Assembly: GCA_024275615.1 (NCBI GenBank) | Contig: JAJRYU010000224.1 | Span: forward strand, 1 to 21,057 | From: Planctomycetota bacterium | GTDB lineage: Bacteria; Planctomycetota; GCA-002687715; DRQF01 | Length of the DNA stretch: 21,057 nt | Reading direction: 5' to 3' | Shown here: positions 8,955 to 16,669 of the stretch, in pieces | How positions within the stretch are numbered: position 1 is the stretch's first letter | Layout: every line of letters starts with the position of its first letter | Position numbers and translations under genes: made by a program | Notes under the pieces: generated by a model | What the model saw: the letters and a program-made list of their open reading frames with translations, nothing else | Told to the model about the DNA's origin: nothing | Databases searched by the model: none

Positions 8955-9563
8955 CTATTTATTTTCGGCCTCTTGACGGCCCGCCATTGCTTCTCTCAGC
9001 ATTTCCACATTAGCGAATTCAATGCTGCCACCCACTGGGATTCCCCGCGCCAACCGTGTCACCTTGACAGCGCTTCCGGCGAGATGTTTGCCGATGCTGA
9101 GCGCCGTGGCATCACCTTCGGCATCAGGATTGGTTGCCAGGATAATCTCCTTGATCGTTCCTCCGGCAACACGAGTCAACAGCGACGACAGGGTCGTGCT
9201 ATCGACTCCTTTCCCCGCCGTCGGAACGACGCGGCCACCAAGCACGTGATAAAGGCCACGGTAGGCCCCCACTTTTTCAAGAGCGATGAGATCGCGGACG
9301 TGTTCGACCACACAGACGATCTCCTGTTCACGATCACGATCGGCGCAGATACGGCACAACTCGCCATCCGTCATGTTGAAACAAATCTGACAAGTCTTGA
9401 GACGTTCTTTCACATCGCGAATGGCTCGCGCCAAAGACATAGCCGAGTCTCTATCGATTTTCAGAAGGTGATAGGCCAAGCGCTCTGCCGTCCGGGCACC
9501 AATGCCCGGCAACTTCTCAAACTCAGCAATCAACTTTTGGAGTGGTTCGGCGAACTCGCGCAT
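8955..9563 (-). CDS. recR: Recombination mediator RecR
   Basis: A full-length 202-residue RecR. The helix-hairpin-helix is at ~8-35 (LPGIGARTAERLAYHLL). The four-cysteine zinc module is at C58, C61, C70 and C73 (CQICFNMTDGELCRIC). The Toprim domain is at ~81-176 (VVEH, then ATNPDAEGDATA). The C-terminal Walker B-like stretch is LARGIPVGGSIEFAN. RecR works with RecO, and in some systems RecF, to load RecA on SSB-coated single-stranded DNA during gap repair. It follows ybaB by 18 bp, in the common dnaX-ybaB-recR order, so co-transcription is very likely. Confidence 0.97.
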   Translation of the reverse strand: MREFAEPLQKLIAEFEKLPGIGARTAERLAYHLLKIDRDSAMSLARAIRDVKERLKTCQICFNMTDGELCRICADRDREQEIVCVVEHVRDLIALEKVGAYRGLYHVLGGRVVPTAGKGVDSTTLSSLLTRVAGGTIKEIILATNPDAEGDATALSIGKHLAGSAVKVTRLARGIPVGGSIEFANVEMLREAMAGRQEAENK

Positions 9564-9581
9564 GATGAAAGCAATCCATAT

Positions 9582-9896
9582 TTAGAACAGGCCGCCCATG
9601 CCACCGGTGATCTTGCCCATTTCGGCCTCGGACAAGGCATTAGCCTTTTCAATCCCGGCATTGATGGCGACCATAATCAGATCTTCCAACATGCCCAAAT
9701 CGTCGGGATCGACGGCTTCTGGCTTGATCTTGATGCCAACAACTTCCGTTCCACCATTGACAAAGACCTGGACCAGACCACCTCCCGCGTCGGCTTCAAC
9801 AACGCGCTCCTTGAGACCTTCTTGAACCTTCGCCATCTGGTCTTTCATTTTGCGGGCCTGATTCATCAATTCCGCAGGATCGAATCCCTTAGCCAT
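9582..9896 (-). CDS. ybaB: YbaB/EbfC nucleoid-associated protein
   Basis: The start is the ATG at 9896, with GGAGAAG just upstream. It gives 104 residues, the usual size. The N-terminal helix (FDPAELMNQARKMKDQMAKVQEGL), central strands (VEADAGGGLVQVFVNGGTEVVGIKI) and C-terminal helix with a Gly/Met-rich tail (MGKITGGMGGLF) match the family. Members form dimers that bind DNA. The ATG lies inside the end of dnaX and the reading frames overlap by 8 nt (ATGGCTAA), so translation is probably coupled to dnaX. Confidence 0.95.
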   Translation of the reverse strand: MAKGFDPAELMNQARKMKDQMAKVQEGLKERVVEADAGGGLVQVFVNGGTEVVGIKIKPEAVDPDDLGMLEDLIMVAINAGIEKANALSEAEMGKITGGMGGLF

Positions 9897-11697
9897 CCGT
9901 CTTCTCCACATTCATGATCCCACCGTCAAAGTGCTCGATAAACCGACGCACTGTGGGATCGTCATAGACACTCTTTTTCATGATCTGAGCCCCTTCGGGG
10001 CCAGTCTCAACTTGCCTGACTGCCACCTTGATGGTCCAGCCACAGACGTTGTCAATCGCCTGCGAAATCATGCTCAAGGCATCCCCGCGAGACAACTGTT
10101 CGCACAAAAACGTATTCGACTTGGGAACATTGAGTACGAGTTGGGCGGCATCAACTGACTGGGGTATGGCTTGATCCAAAGACGAGCCAACCATCGAGCT
10201 TTGGTTCTTCACGCTATCAACAATTTTGACCCAGAAGTCACGTAGGGAATCCATCGACGGGGCAACTGTTTTCACCGGCGCAGCAGCTCTTTTCGGCTCA
10301 CGCTCCATAACAGCTTGAACGCCTAGATCAGCACTTCCACTGGCCTGAGAACCGCCTGCACGTGGTTGGCTGTCGGTGCCCCCATGAGGCGATGATTGGG
10401 GCGTAGGACTCTGGCTGGGTGACAAGGAGGTTGCCTTGGGTGTCTCTTTAGGTGTCCGAGTCTCTCTTCGCGACGAAGGCGTTTCTGGGCCGGACTGAGG
10501 AGGGGCGGTTTCTTCGTGAACAGAAGTTGTGTGAGATTCAGGCCGAAGCTGAACGACGGGCATGGGGGGCGGTGCGACTTTTCCCTTCAAGCGTTCGACG
10601 ATTTCTTCCACCGGAAGCATGCCGCCGGAACGTGCCGCTTTGATGCAGGTCAACTCCAATTGAATACGCTCATGACCACTGCGTTTCACATCGCCACGCA
10701 AGTTTAGGAACAACTTGGTTAAATAGAGAACACGGTCCAGAGGCATCGATGCCGATAGTTCCTCAAAGAGCGCTTCCATCCGCCCAGGTTTGCGTCCGCC
10801 TGGATCGGCATGCCACACCATGTAGTCACGCAACCAGGAAGTCATCGCTGCCATCAATTCTTGGGGATCGTAGCCCGACCAGAAGGCACCATGAAGAGCG
10901 GCGAGCACACGCGGCAGATCTTCCGCGGCAATCGTTCGCGCCAAACCCTCAAGATGCTCTGCGGGCAAGACACCGATCGCACGTTCTAAGTCCGCAAGCT
11001 CAATATTCTCGCCAGCGTACGAAACCACTTGATCCAAAAGCGAAATGCTATCTCTAAGTCCACCTTCCGCTTTTCTGGCGATAGACTCGAGAACATTGTC
11101 CGCGCAAGACACGGATTCGCTTTGGCAAATCTGTTTGAGCCTGGCAATGATGTCGACTTCGGAAATCCGGCGAAACTCATGACGCTGGCAACGCGAGAGG
11201 ATGGTGTCGGGCAAGTTGTTCGGGTCGGTGGTGGCAAAGACAAACTTGACGTGCCCCGGTGGCTCTTCCAAGACCTTCAGCAATGCGTTGAAGGCTTGGA
11301 TCGTCAACATATGAACTTCATCAATTATGTAGACTTTGAATCTGCCACGGGAGGGAACGTAACCCGCACCATCTCTGATGGCGCGAATATCATCGATACC
11401 CCGGTTACTGGCACCATCGATTTCGATGACATCCAAGTCTTCTCCACGTGAGATCGACAGACACACTTCACAAGAATTACAAGGCTCACCTTCTTGAACT
11501 TGGGGGCAGTTGAGTGCCTTGGCCAAGATACGTGCCATTGAGGTCTTACCGACACCTCGGCTACCACAAAGAAGATAGGCGTTGGCCACCCTGTCCGTCT
11601 GTACGGCGCGTTTCAAAGTTGCGGCAACGGCTTCTTGACCAACGACATCGTCAAACGATCGAGGTCGGTATTTAAGGGTAAAAACCTCGTAGGTCAT
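9889..11697 (-). CDS. dnaX: DNA polymerase III subunit gamma/tau
   Basis: The clamp-loader ATPase, 602 residues, with start ATG preceded by AAGAAGGAA. Walker A is GSRGVGKT at 45-52. The zinc-binding cysteines are C64, C73, C76 and C79. Walker B is DEVH at 126-129. The SRC sensor motif is at 168-170. The AAA+ lid and domain III follow to about residue 370. A low-complexity Pro/Ser/Thr-rich linker then spans about 385-470, and a folded C-terminal region starts near 480 (SLRDFWVKIVDSVKNQ). The C-terminal part fits a tau-type protein. I saw no A-rich slippery heptamer with a following hairpin, so a separate gamma form by frameshifting is not supported. It lies 107 bp downstream of the SRP RNA gene and heads the dnaX-ybaB-recR unit. 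Confidence 0.96.
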   Translation of the reverse strand: MTYEVFTLKYRPRSFDDVVGQEAVAATLKRAVQTDRVANAYLLCGSRGVGKTSMARILAKALNCPQVQEGEPCNSCEVCLSISRGEDLDVIEIDGASNRGIDDIRAIRDGAGYVPSRGRFKVYIIDEVHMLTIQAFNALLKVLEEPPGHVKFVFATTDPNNLPDTILSRCQRHEFRRISEVDIIARLKQICQSESVSCADNVLESIARKAEGGLRDSISLLDQVVSYAGENIELADLERAIGVLPAEHLEGLARTIAAEDLPRVLAALHGAFWSGYDPQELMAAMTSWLRDYMVWHADPGGRKPGRMEALFEELSASMPLDRVLYLTKLFLNLRGDVKRSGHERIQLELTCIKAARSGGMLPVEEIVERLKGKVAPPPMPVVQLRPESHTTSVHEETAPPQSGPETPSSRRETRTPKETPKATSLSPSQSPTPQSSPHGGTDSQPRAGGSQASGSADLGVQAVMEREPKRAAAPVKTVAPSMDSLRDFWVKIVDSVKNQSSMVGSSLDQAIPQSVDAAQLVLNVPKSNTFLCEQLSRGDALSMISQAIDNVCGWTIKVAVRQVETGPEGAQIMKKSVYDDPTVRRFIEHFDGGIMNVEKTDG

Positions 11698-11786
11698 GGG
11701 GTTCCTTCTTGATCCAAATCGGGTCGAGAGGCAATTATGCCAGGACGGGGACCCAGCCGGGGGCGGTCGGCCTCGGGCATTCTACG

Positions 11787-11792
11787 AAAAAA
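11787..11792 (-). terminator. T tract after SRP RNA
   Basis: A run of six T on the minus strand begins 12 nt after the 3' end of the SRP RNA closing helix. It could give partial termination before dnaX, but no separate hairpin abuts it, so the call is weak. Confidence 0.3.
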
Positions 11793-11804
11793 CGCCATCA
11801 ACTT

Positions 11805-11916
11805 GGAACCCAGACCGTGTTACTTACGGCACACGGCCAGCATCGCTTAGGGCTGCTCTAATCAAAGCCTGACCCGGTTCGCGCGTGTCCGTTGCGTAAG
11901 GCACGGTCCAGGTACC
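11805..11916 (-). ncRNA. ffs: Signal recognition particle RNA, small 4.5S type
   Basis: On the minus strand the conserved SRP RNA core is present: GGGTCAGG, a 10-nt apical segment, AGCAGCCC, then GTGTGCC further 3', as in known bacterial SRP RNAs. The ends pair well: GGTACCTGGACCGTG at 11916-11902 with CACGGTCTGGGTTCC at 11819-11805 forms 14 pairs, including wobbles, with one U-U mismatch. CTTACG pairs with CGTAAG next to it, and GGACACG with CGTGTGCC leaving one bulged G. The length is about 112 nt, close to the 113-114 nt of E. coli 4.5S RNA. A position just upstream of dnaX is typical. The RNA binds Ffh and docks FtsY for co-translational membrane targeting. Oddity: the apical loop is not GGAA/GNRA; the segment reads CTTTGATTAG. 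Confidence 0.9.
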
Positions 11917-11968
11917 AAATAAATGGCGTCTGGACCCCCTCCTTGAGCTGACGTCCCACAGGGGGGCT

Positions 11969-11996
11969 ATCCTATCGGGAAATCTGGGCCTCTCAA
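11969..11996 (-). promoter_or_regulatory. Candidate promoter for the SRP RNA-dnaX unit
   Basis: TTGAGA at 11996-11991 is separated by 16 bp from TAGGAT at 11974-11969 on the minus strand. The predicted start lies about 45 nt before the SRP RNA 5' end, so 5' processing would be needed if this promoter is used for ffs. Confidence 0.3.
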
Positions 11997-12101
11997 GAAC
12001 CTGGAAAATTGAAGGTTGGACCTGAAAGGCTAACAGCGCCATAATCAACCTGCCGAAAGGCAAAAAAACCAGGAAGAGTTGGCAAAACGGACATTATCGA
12101 C

Positions 12102-13004
12102 ATGAAGAATCACCGAATAGCGAAGTATTCCGCGATCACCATTTCTCTCCTTGTCATCTTGACTTGGGCTCTGCCACAGGCTCAAGGTCAGAAAAATCGG
12201 GCCTACACCCGCAACAAGTCCACCGGTATGACGTTCTGGGCCAAGTGGAAGCCCTCTCCGTGTGGGCGCTGCGAAGGAAAGAAAAAGACTGAATGTGGAA
12301 CATGCAACGGTGGTCGCAAGAAGCTGCCGATGAAATGTCCGGAATGTCGCGGCAAGAAATTGGCCAACTGCCGAGAGTGCTTTGGCAAGGGGATCTACTC
12401 CGACCCCTTTCTCACCGTAGCCTGTCCTCGATGTGAAGCACGGGGCGTGATCAAGTGCTGGCGCTGCAACGGCGTCGGCCGTCTCATCTTTAGAGATGGC
12501 AAGGAAGGCCCCAAGTGCAAGGTCTGTAAGAAAAAGGGCTACTTCAAGTGTTGGGTCTGCAAGAGCAAGGGATCACTCGAACTTTACCAACCGGCTGGTA
12601 CAAGTTATCCCAGTGCCGACAGCGGCCAAATCAACGCTGTCAGCGCCAAGATTAAGCCGCTCTTTGAGAGATTTAGCAACTACGTTGGCCCGGAAAAAAA
12701 TCCGACCAGGTCTTTTAGCGGCGTCAAGTACAACAACATGATGGACGCCCTTTGCGAGTTATTCCCCCAATTCAAAATGGAGGCCAAGAAGACCAATGAC
12801 ATGGGGAAAAAAGCGCTCAAACACCGGAATGTCACCGGAGTCAAGAAATCGCCGGGTCTCATCCGCCACTGGTCGGCTTCGGCGGTACGGAACTTCTTGG
12901 CCAACCACATGAACATCATTGACGCCTGCCGCAAACTCTTTGAAACCAACAAGCGGCAGGAAGAGTTCAATCGTCGGCGCCGAGAAGAATCAGGTGGGAA
13001 ATAG
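12102..13004 (+). CDS. Secreted protein with eight CxxC motifs (DnaJ-zinc-finger-like array)
   Basis: A 300-residue protein with a clear signal peptide (basic MKNHRIAK, hydrophobic YSAITISLLVILTWALP, cleavage probably after AQG). Residues ~50-165 hold eight CxxC motifs: CGRC, CGTC, CPEC, CREC, CPRC, CWRC, CKVC, CWVC. Most are followed by Gly/Lys-rich turns (CEGKKK, CNGGRKK, CFGKG, CNGVG). This resembles the CxxCxGxG zinc ribbons of DnaJ, and pairing would give up to four metal sites. There is no J domain. The C-terminal ~130 residues are helical and basic, with no family I recognise. The start codon has only a weak ribosome site. It is a single-gene unit ending at a strong terminator. An envelope chaperone, thiol or metal protein are all possible; function is unknown. 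Confidence 0.83.
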   Translation: MKNHRIAKYSAITISLLVILTWALPQAQGQKNRAYTRNKSTGMTFWAKWKPSPCGRCEGKKKTECGTCNGGRKKLPMKCPECRGKKLANCRECFGKGIYSDPFLTVACPRCEARGVIKCWRCNGVGRLIFRDGKEGPKCKVCKKKGYFKCWVCKSKGSLELYQPAGTSYPSADSGQINAVSAKIKPLFERFSNYVGPEKNPTRSFSGVKYNNMMDALCELFPQFKMEAKKTNDMGKKALKHRNVTGVKKSPGLIRHWSASAVRNFLANHMNIIDACRKLFETNKRQEEFNRRRREESGGK

Positions 13005-13050
13005 CTGACATGTGTACGCCGTCTTGGGACGTGCGACCAAACCACGAACA

Positions 13051-13092
13051 AACGAGAACGGGCTGGGCAAAACCCAGCCCGTTCTCGTTTTT
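13051..13092 (+). terminator. Strong rho-independent terminator of the CxxC protein gene
   Basis: A perfect 17-bp stem (AACGAGAACGGGCTGGG and its complement) with a CAAAA loop is followed by a T run. It lies 47 bp after the stop codon. The A-rich left flank may also allow termination from the other strand, but no gene faces it. Confidence 0.93.
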
Positions 13093-13491
13093 GCCTACCT
13101 GAGAGCATTCGACAACACTCAGGAATTTCAAATCTTTGCCACCTTCATGACAATCCTAACTGAGCTATGTTTCGTCAATTCGTCGAATAATTTGAATAAA
13201 CCTCTGCACATGTCACCAATTCACGACGTCATTTCCATGTGCAGTGTTGACCGCACAAGACTTAGGTACATCGCATGGGCAATCTCGCTGCGAATATATT
13301 GAATCCGCTGCGAATGGGCCCGAGAGATTGCTCGCTCCGGTAATTTTATTGGGAATGTCGGACCAAACACGGCGTCAATTCCAATGATGGGTTTTTGAGC
13401 GGAGTGAATCTCGCGGTGATTCGTTCATCGATCATGGATTGTCAGTCGCTACCGACAATGCCTCAAAGCGAGACACCAGGGGTGGATTTTT
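13093..13491. other. Upstream region of the Ser/Thr kinase gene
   Basis: About 400 bp without a supportable gene. Visible structure: GCTGCGAAT occurs twice, about 20 bp apart near 13290-13320; GAATC/GATTC forms an inverted repeat near 13406-13422; and a hairpin lies at 13438-13459. No convincing -35/-10 pair was found. The length and repeats suggest a control region, but no regulator can be named. Confidence 0.4.
13438..13459 (+). promoter_or_regulatory. Hairpin or operator-like inverted repeat before the kinase start
   Basis: ATTGTC and GACAAT pair, with a further GT/AC after one A-C mismatch and a CGCT loop. It ends about 20 nt before the AGGGGTGG ribosome site of the kinase gene. It could be an operator or a 5' UTR hairpin. 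Confidence 0.3.
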
Positions 13492-15633
13492 GTGAACTCG
13501 GATACGCTTAAAAATTACGATCCAAACAGATTCAGAACGACATACTCGCGTGATCGCATGCGTGGCAACAAACGCTCGTTGACGGAATACTTGGAACTGT
13601 TTCCCCACAACGAAGTTGCGGTCGCGGAAGACTATGTCGCTTTCGAGAAAGACTGGTCAGAATCAGGCTCTGAAATCCCGTTCTCACCAAGGGATACAAG
13701 CACCCGAAACAACCAAGTCATTGGCGACTATCGGCTGCTCAAGGAAATCGGCCGCGGAGGCCAAGGTCGGGTGTACCTGGCAAAGGACACCAAGCTGCGG
13801 CGCCGTGTGGCCATCAAACTCTTAGAAAACTGCGGCGATTCTCAGGACCTCGCATTTGCTCGTTATCGCCGAGAAATTGAGGCCCTCTCCACAGTCGATC
13901 ACCCGGGTATTTGCCCAGTTTACGATGGTGGCATTCTTGACGGTCAAGCATACATCGCCATGCGACTCGTCGAAGGAAAATCACTTCGCGACATTTTGCG
14001 CCCGGCCACTCCACTTGAGTCCGGAGAGGAAAGCGAATTCTACAGTCTCTCGAGCGGCGACTTGGCGACGGACGATGCCCCTTTGACTGTGGACAAGAAG
14101 AAACCAAGGATCCTGCCCAAGGCTCGGTGCGAGATCATGGAGTTTCTGCAACTCATTGAAAAAACCGCGCGAGCCCTGCATGCAGCTCACGAAGCGGGGA
14201 TCGCTCATGGTGATATCAAACCAGCGAACATCATGGTCGAAAACACGGGCCGCCCCATCCTTTTGGATTTCGGACTGGCAGGTAGTGCGGAAGATGACGT
14301 TGCGGTGTTGACACGGGTTGTAGGCCTTCACGGTACACCGGCTTACATGGCTCCAGAGCTCATCAAGAGCAAGAAAGCGAATTCAAACCGGGCCACAGAC
14401 ATCTATGCTTTGGGAGTCACACTCTTTGAGTGCCTAACTGGCTCACGCCCATTCATGGCTCAAAACCGGCAAGCCCTCTATCACGCCATTCTCGAAACAG
14501 AAGCCCCCTCCGCTTCAGATCTAAACCCTTCGATCTCACAAGAGTTGAGCGTCGTCATCAAGACTGCCCTGCGCAAGGAACCAAGCAAACGCTACAAGAG
14601 CGCGCTCGACTTCGCCGAGGACTTACGACGGATTCGCGAATTCGAACCGATCTTGGCCCGACCCGCCACGCGGTGGACAAAATCGTCCCGTTGGTGTCGG
14701 CGCAATCCTGGTCTTGCCGCAAGCTTGTCAGCGGTCTTTTTGCTTTTGGTTCTCAGTCTTGGCCTGGCGACTCAGTTTCTCAAGCAAGAGGAAAGCCAAC
14801 GTCTTCAACTTGCGGGCATGGTTTCGAATCTCAAGATAGAAACGAACCAGAAAGAAGCGGCCATTGCGGCTTTGGAGCGAGAACGCCGAGCCAAGGAAGC
14901 GTTTTTCGACTTGGCCATTGATCTTCTCAACAAGACCATGGGAAGCGTCGCAGATCAACCCGAAATGAATCTCGGCCAAATGATCGGCAATGCTCTCAAA
15001 ACTCAACTCGTCAAGGCCAAACGCGCCATCACCCCTCCCTTTCAAACAAAGGGGCATCGAAACAGCGAGATGGACCTCATCATACCTCGCGGCAAGACCA
15101 CAAATGTACGGCCCGAATTCGAGTTTCGCATTCCCAAGGGAATGACGAATCCCAAAAATGTCCTTTTGACTTTGGAAGACAAGCAGAAGAATCGCGAGAC
15201 CATGCCGGTTCAAGAATTCACAGTGAAAAATCGACGTGTCAAGTTCGCCTTTCCTTGGCAAGAACCCCTTCGACCGGGTCAAGCTTATCACTGGTCCATC
15301 GTGGTTGATGGCAAAAAGCAATCACCTTTGGTCCTTCGTGACGGCACAATCGTCGACCAAGAGGCCAAGTTCTTCGTTGCCCACCGACACAGTGCTGGCA
15401 CCGAGAGGGTTGCGAAGCTGGACACGGCTGCCAAGAGGATCGATGCCAAGATGCGTCATGCTCAACGCTGTATTCAAGAATCAATGGCGACCGATGCCAT
15501 CAAGATTCTTGAGAATCTTCCGCCGCTTAAGACAAGAAGGCAAAAACGCATGAAGACCTTCCTTCTCGGCCGGGCCTACGCCTCTGTGGGCGATCGAGAG
15601 AAAATTGAAACTCTGAAGGAGACCAATCCTTAG
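13492..15633 (+). CDS. Transmembrane Ser/Thr protein kinase (PknB-like)
   Basis: The GTG start is preceded by AGGGGTGG at good spacing, giving 713 residues. An N-terminal region of ~78 residues precedes the kinase domain (80-380): glycine loop GRGGQGRVY (87-95), VAIK lysine K109, helix C glutamate near E128, catalytic loop HGDIKPANIM (D241, N246), DFG at 259-261, and APE at 287-289. The Arg of HRD is Gly, so this is a non-RD kinase. About 45 acidic/basic residues are inserted at ~171-215 before helix E. The juxtamembrane stretch LARPATRWTKSSRWCRRNP leads to one membrane helix (408-428). A coiled coil follows (~430-470), then a beta-rich region (~515-630) and a helical repeat-like end. The catalytic residues suggest an active kinase. 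The target and signal are unknown. It is monocistronic, with a strong terminator 63 bp after the stop. Confidence 0.94.
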   Translation: MNSDTLKNYDPNRFRTTYSRDRMRGNKRSLTEYLELFPHNEVAVAEDYVAFEKDWSESGSEIPFSPRDTSTRNNQVIGDYRLLKEIGRGGQGRVYLAKDTKLRRRVAIKLLENCGDSQDLAFARYRREIEALSTVDHPGICPVYDGGILDGQAYIAMRLVEGKSLRDILRPATPLESGEESEFYSLSSGDLATDDAPLTVDKKKPRILPKARCEIMEFLQLIEKTARALHAAHEAGIAHGDIKPANIMVENTGRPILLDFGLAGSAEDDVAVLTRVVGLHGTPAYMAPELIKSKKANSNRATDIYALGVTLFECLTGSRPFMAQNRQALYHAILETEAPSASDLNPSISQELSVVIKTALRKEPSKRYKSALDFAEDLRRIREFEPILARPATRWTKSSRWCRRNPGLAASLSAVFLLLVLSLGLATQFLKQEESQRLQLAGMVSNLKIETNQKEAAIAALERERRAKEAFFDLAIDLLNKTMGSVADQPEMNLGQMIGNALKTQLVKAKRAITPPFQTKGHRNSEMDLIIPRGKTTNVRPEFEFRIPKGMTNPKNVLLTLEDKQKNRETMPVQEFTVKNRRVKFAFPWQEPLRPGQAYHWSIVVDGKKQSPLVLRDGTIVDQEAKFFVAHRHSAGTERVAKLDTAAKRIDAKMRHAQRCIQESMATDAIKILENLPPLKTRRQKRMKTFLLGRAYASVGDREKIETLKETNP

Positions 15634-15696
15634 CCTGATATTCCCGTGCTCTAGTACCGGTTTTTGCGAGCCGGTTCCTTTTCCCTACGAGCGATC

Positions 15697-15726
15697 GAGG
15701 CCTTGGCGATGCCAAGGCCTCTTTTT
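15697..15726 (+). terminator. Rho-independent terminator of the kinase gene
   Basis: A perfect 11-bp stem (GAGGCCTTGGC, loop GAT, GCCAAGGCCTC) is followed by TTTTT, 63 bp after the kinase stop codon. Confidence 0.93.
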
Positions 15727-15833
15727 ATCTGCCAACCACACCACCCCCTCTCGTGCCAACAAAATCAAGCTCCGTGATTCTCTTGGCCAGGAGGGTAAAC
15801 AGAATCATGGGGCCTCGGTTGCAGTGAATCTTC

Positions 15834-16535
15834 TTGTCGCGCATAGTCCCAAATGAAGCCCAATTCCTCATTCTGAGGCGAGCACGGCCAAAGAATCCAT
15901 GGCTGCCTCGAAAGCACGTTGTCGGAGATTCATCGGTCTTGGAAGATCTGGTCGAATACCTAAACACCTTCCCGGTCATCACCCGTGCGGCGATAGCCTT
16001 GGGGATTTTCGTCGCCGCAAATGCCCTTTTCTTTCCAGCGACGGTCTTGAGCGTCGCCTGCGGATTCCTTCTCCCACTTCCTCTCGCTATCCCGATCGCC
16101 ATGTTTGCGCGCAGTATCACCGCCGTTTTGTGCAGCGCGAGTTCCCGCTACTTATTGAGGCGCTGGGCAACGACAGGGATCGCTGAACGGAAAAACTTGG
16201 CCAAGATTGAACAAGCCCTGAGCCAAGAAGGTTGGCGGGGCATTGTCTTACTCAGGCTTTCCCCGATACTCCCTTCGGGGCCGTCCAATTACCTTTTGGG
16301 TCTCACCAGGATTCCCCTGCCGTCCATCTTCTTGGGAACTCTTGTTGGCACCTTGCCCAATACGCTTCTTTGCACGGTGGCAGGATCTGGGTTGATTGCT
16401 TTGGCAGAGATTCGCAAGTTTCGCTTACTTTCGAGCCAAAAGGGCCAAATCTTGATCGTCGTGGGTCTCTTGGCGACGGCTCTTTTGGTTTGGCGACTTT
16501 GGAGAATTCGCAGCGCCCAAAGCAAGAAGCCGTAA
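15834..16535 (+). CDS. VTT-domain (TVP38/TMEM64, DedA-like) membrane protein
   Basis: Up to 233 residues with several hydrophobic helices. The pattern fits the VTT (SNARE-associated Golgi protein) family. Family-like stretches are FPATVLSVACGFLLPLPLAIPIA and LLRLSPILPSGPSNYLLGLTRIPL, the latter containing the usual 'R.SP..P....NY..G....' signature, followed by GTLVGTLPNTLLCTVAGSGL. Members are integral membrane proteins, some linked to lipid scrambling or transport; the substrate here is unknown. The start is uncertain: there is no ATG in frame, an upstream stop lies at 15825, and the candidates are TTG at 15834 (no ribosome site) or TTG at 15939 (GGAG 11 nt upstream, 199 residues). The last codons and stop lie inside a hairpin. 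Confidence 0.82.
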   Translation: MSRIVPNEAQFLILRRARPKNPWLPRKHVVGDSSVLEDLVEYLNTFPVITRAAIALGIFVAANALFFPATVLSVACGFLLPLPLAIPIAMFARSITAVLCSASSRYLLRRWATTGIAERKNLAKIEQALSQEGWRGIVLLRLSPILPSGPSNYLLGLTRIPLPSIFLGTLVGTLPNTLLCTVAGSGLIALAEIRKFRLLSSQKGQILIVVGLLATALLVWRLWRIRSAQSKKP

Positions 16536-16555
16536 GTCGATGGACTTACGGCTTC
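16526..16555. terminator. Hairpin shared by the VTT gene and tRNA-Arg
   Basis: A perfect 13-bp stem (GAAGCCGTAAGTC, loop GATG, and its complement) lies between the convergent VTT gene and tRNA-Arg. Its left arm contains the VTT stop codon. On the minus strand it begins 4 nt after the tRNA and is followed by TTGCTTTGG. T runs are weak on both strands, so it may act as a processing or rho-aided end. Confidence 0.6.
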
Positions 16556-16558
16556 GAG

Positions 16559-16632
16559 TACACCCGCCAGGATTCGAACCTGGAACCGCCTGGTTCGTAG
16601 CCAGGTACTCTATCCAGTTGAGCTACGGGTGC
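16559..16632 (-). tRNA. tRNA-Arg(ACG)
   Basis: A 74-nt cloverleaf on the minus strand: acceptor GCACCCG/CGGGTGT, D stem GCTC/GAGT, anticodon stem CCTGG/CCAGG with loop CTACGAA (anticodon ACG), a 5-nt variable loop, and T arm CCAGG-TTCGAAT-CCTGG. ACG is expected to be deaminated to ICG by TadA to read CGU, CGC and CGA. CCA is not encoded. Position 1-72 is a G-U pair and 10-25 is also G-U, both tolerable but slightly unusual. Confidence 0.96.
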
Positions 16633-16669
16633 TTGTGAGGGCGCAATTTAACGGTGGGAGAAAAGAGAC

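Noticed and set aside
8973..9917. 314-codon plus-strand open frame
   Set aside because: It lies antisense to recR and ybaB, both of which have complete family signatures, so the frame is a by-product of their codon use.
10255..10560. Possible programmed frameshift in dnaX
   Set aside because: The Pro/Ser-rich linker is where gamma/tau shifts would be expected, but no A AAA AAG-like slippery site with a following hairpin was seen.
11824..12063. 79-codon minus-strand open frame upstream of dnaX
   Set aside because: It overlaps the SRP RNA core and closing helix and its product resembles nothing; the RNA explains the conservation better.
13012..13302. 96-codon plus-strand open frame after the CxxC protein gene
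   Set aside because: It runs straight through a perfect 17-bp terminator hairpin and lacks a ribosome site.
14728..15321. 197-codon minus-strand open frame
   Set aside because: It is antisense to the kinase membrane helix and exterior and shows no family signature.
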